A stretch of 64,000 nucleotides of DNA from Maratus speciosus (taxonomy: Eukaryota; Arthropoda; Arachnida; Araneae; Salticidae). This document shows positions 57,546-64,000 of the stretch, one piece after another. The translations under genes and the position numbers were made by a program. Numbering within the stretch: position 1 is the stretch's first letter; each line of letters opens with the position of its first letter. The notes beneath the pieces were generated by a model. The model was given only the letters and a program-made list of their open reading frames with translations, was not told the origin of the DNA and made no database searches. Location: positions 534,877,073 through 534,941,072 of the forward strand of contig OZ010786.1 in assembly GCA_963932465.1 (NCBI GenBank), written 5' to 3'.

Positions 57546-58671
57546 TTTATTTACTTATGTAGAGCTGGGAACCATTTCATTTAATGTTATAGTAAAAGAG
57601 TTTTATTTTAACTAATATTTAGAAACGACGGTTCACTTTTCTTTGAGAAAACATATTTTTATAAAAAAAATGTACTTTAATTATAAATCTTGGTTAATAT
57701 TATTCTGATTGATTCCAATATGTTGAAAAATAAAACCTCCCGAAAAGAGAGTTGAATTTCAAAAATTGCTTCGAAAAGCGAGAAATAAATGAATAAGTAT
57801 GCAAAGCTCTATTTATGGACTATCGGTTAAATATATTTGACATTCAATGCGTACTGCACACGGAGTAGAAATTTGAATTTCATCAAGACGTTGCTCCAAC
57901 TCACTAGACTAATGAGCTTAGAGGGAGCGAGACGCGTAATGAATTCATTCAGTATTTGCCGAAAAGGGGTTATGTACTCAGTGTGTTATGAAAGATAAAT
58001 ATTTAAAACAACTCGATTTTTTTAAATCATATAGCTATTCTTAGCTGCAAAGATAAAATATTTCATGCATTTGATTTAATAACATAACAGAAAAATAGTA
58101 ATCTGTGATGATGGAAAAAATGTTAAAATTGTTTGCAAAAATATATGTAGTTATTACTGATACTGACACATTCTATTTTTGTTATTTAAATCTTAGTAAT
58201 AAAATACATAATTTTTTAAACTGTCTATTTGCCTAGGCTTAACAGAAACAATTTTGTGATAAATGTATTACGAAAGATAAACAATTAAAACATGCAATTT
58301 TCTATTTGTATTTAAAACTAATTTCGATGTTTTAAACATAAAACCTTTTGTCAGCTTAAATTATTAAATTTAATAATAAAATAATTATTAGATTTGCTTG
58401 TAAAATATCGCAATAACAATTCAAATATATTTGCTTGAAAAAACTAAAATTGTATATGTATAGTACTTATATTGTGCATGTAAATTATTAAAGTTTATTT
58501 TATTATTTTTAAAATAAAATATTTTCTAATTGGAAGTTAAAAATTAAACGAGACAAAGGGCATTAAACAAAATATTCTGCTTCACACTTTAAGCGTAAAA
58601 ATACTTTTAAAAATTTTTTAAAAAATGTGAAAAAAAAATAAATATTTCTTTCAAAAGTGGAAAACGAATAA
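57546..58671. other. AT-rich stretch without recognised features
   Basis: Nothing supported. Confidence 0.35.
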
Positions 58672-58688
58672 ATGATTGTAAAAGTAAG

Positions 58689-58925
58689 TTGACTTTTTTT
58701 ATGATTCATTTTTTTGGAAACATGTCCTTGGAAACTGAATTGGAAGAAGAAAAGAAGAAAAAAAAAAGTAATGGTATTATTTATCCGTTGTCATTAAAAA
58801 TGTTGCGTATTCCAAAACAACCTATGTCAACGAAATTATCAAGATATATTCCAATGTACAATAAAATAAATAAAGACAATCTGATCAAATACGATGACGT
58901 ATATGACTATATGCTTGCTGAGTAA
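58689..58925 (+). CDS. Small unknown protein or terminal exon (78 codons), copy 1
   Basis: Open from ATG at 58689 to TAA at 58925; a more likely start is the ATG near 58722 (MSLETELEEEKKKKKSNG). The body reads IIYPLSLKMLRIPKQPMSTK, LSRYIPMYNKINKDNLIKYD and DVYDYMLAE. It is charged, with a Lys-rich stretch and no signal peptide or membrane segment. I do not recognise it. The same frame is largely kept in the duplicated unit, although that one holds a stop, which argues for coding ancestry. It might be a terminal exon, a captured gene end inside a transposon, or an orphan. Confidence 0.4.
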   Translation: MTFFMIHFFGNMSLETELEEEKKKKKSNGIIYPLSLKMLRIPKQPMSTKLSRYIPMYNKINKDNLIKYDDVYDYMLAE

Positions 58926-59057
58926 CAGACAAATGATTTGTAGATTCTAAATTGGCGTTTGCCTTCTTTAATTTCCAAATTTTGTGATTTAATATAGAAA
59001 GTTAACTTTTCGAAAATATTGGCATTCAAATTCGATCAATGATTGAAAAAATAAGGT

Positions 59058-59060
<3 letters not shown>

Positions 59061-59116
<56 letters not shown>
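59061..59116. repeat. Poly-T tract (56 nt)
   Basis: Uninterrupted T run located in the second copy of the tandem duplication, at the place where copy 1 has only short T runs. Confidence 0.9.
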
Positions 59117-59118
<2 letters not shown>

Positions 59119-59121
<3 letters not shown>

Positions 59122-59322
59122 GGCCTTAAAAACTCAATAGGAATAAGAAAAGAAAAAAAAGGCATGGTGTTATTTATCCGTTGCCACTAAAGATGTTGCT
59201 TATTCCAAAACAACATATGCCAATGAAATTATCAAGATATATTTCAATGTACAATAACATTAAAAAAAAGATAATTTGATTGAATAGCGATTATGCATAT
59301 AATTATATGCTTGGTGAGTAAG
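59119..59322 (+). pseudogene. Copy 2 of the small unknown protein, broken
   Basis: In the frame matching copy 1 it reads HGVIYPLPLKMLLIPKQHMP, MKLSRYISMYNNIKKKII, then a TGA, then LNSDYAYNYMLGE and a TAA at the position of the copy 1 stop. Codon number between the shared MYN and YML is identical in both copies. The N-terminal part contains TAG and TAA and a one-base shift. The second copy is therefore a pseudogene of the first, or both decay from a common ancestor. Confidence 0.45.
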
Positions 59323-59437
59323 TGACAAAGATTTGTTGATTCTAAATTGATATTGGCCTTCATTAATTTCCGAATTCTGCGACTTAATAAAGAAAATGTA
59401 ACTTTTCGATAATAGTTGCATTCAAATACGCAATATA

Positions 59438-61406
59438 TGGAACGTGGCACTTGATGCAATCCTTAAAATCCAGGCGTAAATGATTAATATTTTTTTTACG
59501 AAATACATATAAAAATTATTTATAGCTTACTGTATAGTCTTATATACATTGCGGTAAATCCCGCTTTCTGCAAATACAGAATAAGTGTAAAGAAATTTTT
59601 AAAAGTTTTATTCATATAAAATAAATAAGCAGTAATCGACTTTCATAAATATCTTGCATTTATGTTTAGTGATTTTTTTTTTTTTTGGTTTAAAAAATGT
59701 AAATAGGGGATTTATGTGGTTATTTTATATAACGTGTTTAAACGAATCTTCTGAATAAAGTAGTATTTATCACTGTCAGTATAATAATATCTAAAATTCA
59801 ACTCACTGTGCATATGGAAATGAAATTTAACTTTTATCAAGAACTTACAATAACTGACAAATGGAGATAGATTTATTATACGTCAGTAGAATATTTGTCA
59901 AAAGGTGTTTTGAAATAAATTATTACGATACCTAACTGCTCAAAATAGTCATATTTTATTTTAATATAAGAAAAATTAATCGATGGAAAAGAAAAATTAT
60001 TGTATTAGAATAAAATAATAAATAATGTATGTTCAGGATTCTTAAAGGTTGTAAATAGCCAAGAGACCAGTGGAATTATCCTTTAATCAGGTGATTGGTA
60101 GTGGGTTATATAGAATCAGTTATTTAGTTTATAAATCTATTTCTAACCTGGTGCTAGAAAAATCATATAAAAACAGATAGCGATCGCCCAAAATACACTT
60201 AGCGTAGTTGGAGGCAGAGGCGGCGCTTTATATAGATACTAAAGTTCCAAATATTGCAAAGGAATATAAATCCGTACAAATTACTGACCCGGCATAGATA
60301 TTTGGACTTTCAGTATGCCTTACTAGCAGTGGTCCCATGCGCATGGCCCCAAATTCTTAGCCTATCATCAGCATGACATTGTAGGAATCGAAATATTCAC
60401 CACTTCATGATACTTGCCCAATTAAGATATCTAATATCACATGCAAGATACTTATTGCACACGCGTGCATTAGTAACTGGTTATTTTTGACTTATCATGC
60501 TCTTGAAGTCAATTTGTTGGTGTATTTTTTGCGCAAACTTTCTACTATTTATGTGTCAACAGATTAGATAAATGTGCGAGAAGGAATGAAAAGCAGTGTT
60601 CATACGAGAAATATCAACGCAATAAAATGCAACAGTCCAAAGCCTGTGATAAATTCCTGGATGAATATAGGTTCACGATACATGAGAATGAAATAGGATG
60701 AGTAGAAAAAGGGATAAGTAGAAAAATGATCAGTAGAAAAAGACATAGATATACATCGGTTGTTGAAAGAAAAAACGAATGTATAAGTATTCTCAAGACT
60801 CTGGAATCTTCAAAAGTTTCAAAATTTTAATCAAGACATCCATTTATTTCACACAATAATCTAAAAATAGGGGTCATGCACCACTTTTACCATAGTAAAA
60901 TATTTGTCTAATATATCTTAAATATGTCTGTCATTAAATAAAGTGAATATTGTTGTTTAATATCAATGGTGTCGAAAAGATTTTAGAAAGAAAACAAGCA
61001 AACTCTTCTTGCGTGCATGGTGTAGGGGCAATCTTGTTAAAGTGATCTCGTAAAAAGTAGAAATTCATACTTTATCGTTGTTTTAAAACTTAATATACTA
61101 AAAAAATTGTTTCAATTATCTAAAATTTAGCTAGATAACATAAGAGATACTTACAAGATATTTTTACATGAGTAGTAGTAGTGGAACCCGAGGCAGAACG
61201 GTGTACCAATTTGAAATACGTTTTTAAAATGCAAAAAGTTTTAAAAAAAGCAGAAATTTTTTTTATGAAAACATTATAATGTAATAATCAAAACTGTTTA
61301 ACAATATTGTAAGAAAACAAAAGAATAATATATTTATTTATAAAACAGAACATTATGTTACATGCCCCGTTCTGCTCCCGGTATGGGGCAGAACCGAGTT
61401 TTAATG
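59438..61406. other. AT-rich stretch without recognised genes
   Basis: Nothing supported. From 61175 on there are unusual words (GGAACCCGAGGCAGAACGG, and CCCCGTTCTGCTCCCGG at 61365) that echo CCGTCCCACCCGTTCCGCCA at 62959, perhaps the ends of a larger element around the two CACTG elements. Confidence 0.35.
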
Positions 61407-62421
61407 CACTCTCAAAAAGATTTACTTAAAAATGAGAACTTCCATTTACACGTATTTTTTTAAGTACAATTGTTTCAAAAAGAAATACATTGTTAAAAAT
61501 AATCTACTTAAAAATGAGCATTTCTATGTACTCATATTTTTTAAGTACAATTGCTTCAAAAAGGAACATTAATCTACTTAAAAATACAAATATCTTTGTA
61601 CTCGATTTTTTTAAGTACAATTAATTCAGGAACGAGTACATGATATTTTTAAGTTGTGTATACTTATACTTGATTTATAAATGTATGCAGAAATGAATAC
61701 ATATATTTTGTATTTTAAAGTCTTAATATCCATACTTAAATCCTATGTGCTCAAAAATATGAGTTTTCTGATAAACCCTTTTCTTATACCGAATTGACAA
61801 TAGGGATTTCCAAGCTTTTATTTAAAGATATGTCTATCTTTGTTATAATTTTTAATTTATAATACACACTTTTTCAAATTTATTTAATTTTACAATTTCA
61901 TTAGAAATGTTAAAGTAGAAAATTTAGTTTAAAAATTGTTTTATTAGAAATTAGAATATTTAAGAAAGGAAAAATTCATCTCTACTGTTAGCGATCTTCC
62001 GTCGCTGATTGATAAAAGATGTCATTTGGAGGCAGCTGGCAATTGCTCTTATAGCACAGTCAGTACAATACCGATCTTCCACCTAGGGAACTCGGGTTCA
62101 AATCACGGGGCGGCACATACACAAAACTTCAAGAATTAAAATAGTATATTCGTTGTTCTTTAGTCCAAAGATTGTAGTTCTTCGCAATTCAAAATTACCG
62201 TAATAAAAAATGGTGATTTTTCGGTTCTCTGTAATTTCGCTTTTTTTTTCTTATAGTGTATGTGTGTTTCTATACATACTTATTTTCGAGTACCTGCATG
62301 TACTCAAAAAAATGAGTACATGCGTTTTTCAAATTTAACAGTTAAGTACTCGGAGCTATTTTAAGAAGTGCTCAATAATTAGTACAATTTACTTATTTTT
62401 AAGAACAGCGTTTTAACAGTG
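61407..62421. mobile_element. CACTA-like non-autonomous element (1015 bp)
   Basis: Left end CACTCTCAAAAAGATTTACT and right end (complement of CACTGTTAAAACGCTGTTCT) align over ~27 bp with about 70% identity, and both continue into CTTAAAAAT(A/G)AG. TG flanks both sides. Three tandem ~75-bp subrepeats lie at the left (61420, 61502, 61572; ACTTAAAAAT...TTTTTTAAGTACAATT), and a tRNA-like module lies inside. No transposase. Confidence 0.5.
62025..62110 (+). repeat. tRNA-derived SINE-like module inside the CACTA-like element
   Basis: TATAGCACAGTCAGTACAA resembles an A-box/D-arm, and CTCGGGTTCAAATCACGGGG is a B-box/T-arm with four of five pairs. The acceptor stem is not convincing. It is the third CACTG-ended or nested context in the window with such a module. 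Confidence 0.45.
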
Positions 62422-62496
62422 TGACAAGTAGAACCATATAAAACTAATAATAATGAAAAAAAAAAAAAAGTTTGGTCTATATTTAGTTTTTAAGTG

Positions 62497-62698
62497 CACT
62501 GTTAAAAGTTTTGCAGCATTCTGGCAGGTCATTCGACCGTTTTTTGAAAAAACGGTTTCATAACCATAATTTAACTATATTCTGACCATAAAATGGAAAA
62601 TAATATGATCAGAATAGTGTTAAATTCACGGTTGTGTAACCGTTTTCGAAAAAAAACGGTCAAATGACCTGCCAGAATGCTGCAAAATTTTAACAGTG
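62497..62698. mobile_element. CACTG-ended palindromic MITE (202 bp)
   Basis: The ends CACTGTTAAAAGTTTTGCAG and its near-complement start a TIR that continues through CATTCTGGCAGGTCATT and CGACCGTTTTT to ~75 bp per arm. The centre is short. TG flanks both sides (62495-62496, 62699-62700). Whole sequence folds as a long hairpin. No coding capacity. Confidence 0.85.
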
Positions 62699-62700
62699 TG

Positions 62701-64000
62701 AGTATAAAGGTTTAATTACAGTTTTCTTTGATTGTGTCTTTTTTTAAGCCTATTGAGAATATTCACACACTGTAACAGTCTCATCATCTTCGCCATCTGT
62801 TTCCGTACATGAATTGTGCGTCCTTTTTTTTTGCACATGGAACAAGCGACCCAACCTTCAACTGACTTTGTGTAAAATTCGCCGCATTATAAATTTTGAA
62901 AGTCAGAACTAGTTAGTTAAAAAAAATTTCTAGTCAGAATGGGGTACTTTTCCATTCCGTCCCACCCGTTCCGCCACGATTTAGGTTAGGCAGCTAAAGT
63001 CAATCGACAAAGATACGTACAAAAAGTTTAACTGCACGAATCTTAAGACAATTAAACGTACTTCAAGCATGAAATAACTACAGTTGGAATGAAAACTAGA
63101 ATATATGCCTTACATTGGTTACAAAATAATCAGATATTACAAAATAGGGTAAAAAAATCACACTATGAAAAATTTACGCATCAGTGATCAAGAAAACTAG
63201 ACTAACATGGCTACCGAAGTTGAACGGGAACAGGTTTTCTTTCTTCTGTTTATTGCCGCAAGATGGCAGCACATCCTTTACAAATTCTTGCACATCTTCA
63301 TTCCGCCTCTGCACCCAGTTGTGTCCCGGGACCCCCTATATTAAAAATGAATTAGATAGTATTATTATAATACATTTATTTAAAACTAACGCTCTTTAAT
63401 AGTTTTAGAATATTATCAACATGTTCAAATTCAAAAATTTAATGCACGCATATATTTTGGTATTATTTAAATATAATAAACAAAACATTTTGTTAAACAA
63501 ACATAGTACAGAAATTAATATATAATTTATATATCAGTCCACAAAAATTGTGAAAAATTAAGAAATTCATAAATATAGAAACTAAAAATTTCAAAACGGA
63601 TTTTTCCCCACTTTAGCAATTTTAGCTGTTTTCTCAAATAGAAAATCATACAACGTACATGTAATATGAAATGTTTTAAAAAGTTTTGAAAATCATCAAT
63701 CCTGTTTTTGAAGTCCATGTAATGACATCTTCAACATTAAACACATATGCACCAGGGGCGAGTTTTCGTCACTGATTAGAGTGGAAACATCGGCGACTGT
63801 GTAATAAAGTGGTATGTTTTTCCGAAACGGCATGGCAGGCATAAAAATCCTTATTTTCTTGCAGTAACTGTTGCCAAAATTGTTGGTGAATATCCCGGCA
63901 AACACCCTGCACCCTTTAAGATTTCAACGTGATTGAGCGTCATCCTGTATTGTAAGATATACAGCGGAAACTAACGTCATATTACTTTTAATGGAAAATG
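62701..64000. other. AT-rich stretch without recognised genes
   Basis: Chance frames only (63184-63399 plus; 63696-63905 minus). None matches a known family. Confidence 0.35.

Larger units (their letters stand above)
58672..59437 (+). repeat. Tandem duplication (~365-400 bp units) with a shared reading frame
   Basis: 58672-59036 and 59037-59437 are direct copies: AATGATTGTAAAAGTAAG / AATGATTGAAAAAATAAG starts, ACATG(T/G)CCTT, TTATTTATCCGTTG, AAATTATCAAGATATATT, TATATGCTTG(C/G)TGAGTAA and GATTCTAAATTG all recur in order. The copies differ in a T tract that has expanded to 56 nt in the second (59061-59116). Confidence 0.85.

Noticed and set aside
61175..62990. A larger element bounded by GGAACCCGAGGCAGAACGG and CCGTTCCGCCAC words
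   Set aside because: The two ends align only loosely and no target duplication was found, so it is mentioned only in the gap description.
1..64000. CRISPR arrays, operons or ribosome binding sites
   Set aside because: The window is eukaryotic repeat DNA; regularly spaced repeats found here (T138, 278 bp, 155 bp) have no unique spacers of CRISPR type.

Overview
This 64 kb window is AT-rich, intron/intergenic-type eukaryotic DNA made almost entirely of repeats and decayed transposable elements. I found no intact host gene, no rRNA and no convincing functional tRNA. Long A/T tracts, (AT)n runs, tRNA-derived SINE-like modules and the mix of mariner, Tc1, pogo/Tigger, piggyBac, hAT, CACTA-like and Penelope-like remnants fit a large arthropod genome. 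The flavour is arachnid-like, but that is inference from repeat style, not from a marker gene.

Layout. 0-4 kb: an internally deleted mariner (103-466), a 1.15 kb TIR element (992-2146), a candidate orphan exon (2445-2745) and a mariner N-terminal fragment (3230-3534). 4-13 kb: a 730-bp-period duplication, a hAT-type MITE with a perfect 8-bp target duplication (9260-9504), a decayed Cys-rich reading frame (9598-9965) and a SINE-like tRNA fragment. 13-24 kb: three copies of a repeat built of ~138-bp tandem units (T138), each broken by younger insertions whose boundaries can be read from the other copies: a long-TIR Tc1-type element, a 251-bp MITE, a pogo/Tigger remnant, a long-TIR TA element and a GTGAGGGAATGATG-bearing element. 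The first copy of a ~1.2 kb interspersed repeat ('L1.2') lies at 17955-19135. 25.7-27.6 kb: a GC-rich foldback and a cluster of nested inverted repeats. 31.8 kb: another mariner fragment. 37.7-39.5 kb: an interspersed repeat holding a 278-bp tandem array with a tRNA-like module in each unit. 41.3-43 kb: a ~155-bp tandem array and a piggyBac-type element with TTAA ends.

44-46.6 kb holds the second, inverted L1.2 copy, split by an almost complete mariner (44703-45965) with two in-frame stops; the first L1.2 copy is the matching empty site. 49.1-52.7 kb is a pogo-type element with a deleted catalytic core and a nested CACTG-ended element. 53.5-54.7 kb is a complete but dead Tc1-like element. 55.2-55.8 kb is a decayed PIN/FEN1-like frame. 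56.6-57.5 kb is a 5'-truncated Penelope-like element with an intact GIY-YIG endonuclease frame, followed by a TATA-like box and a hammerhead-type ribozyme motif. 58.7-59.4 kb is a tandem duplication in which one small reading frame is recognisable in both copies. 61.4-62.7 kb carries two more CACTG-ended elements.

The parts do not form a pathway. They form a record of insertion into insertion, and several relative ages can be read directly. Assignments to superfamilies rest on motif and terminal recognition by eye; no database search was possible.
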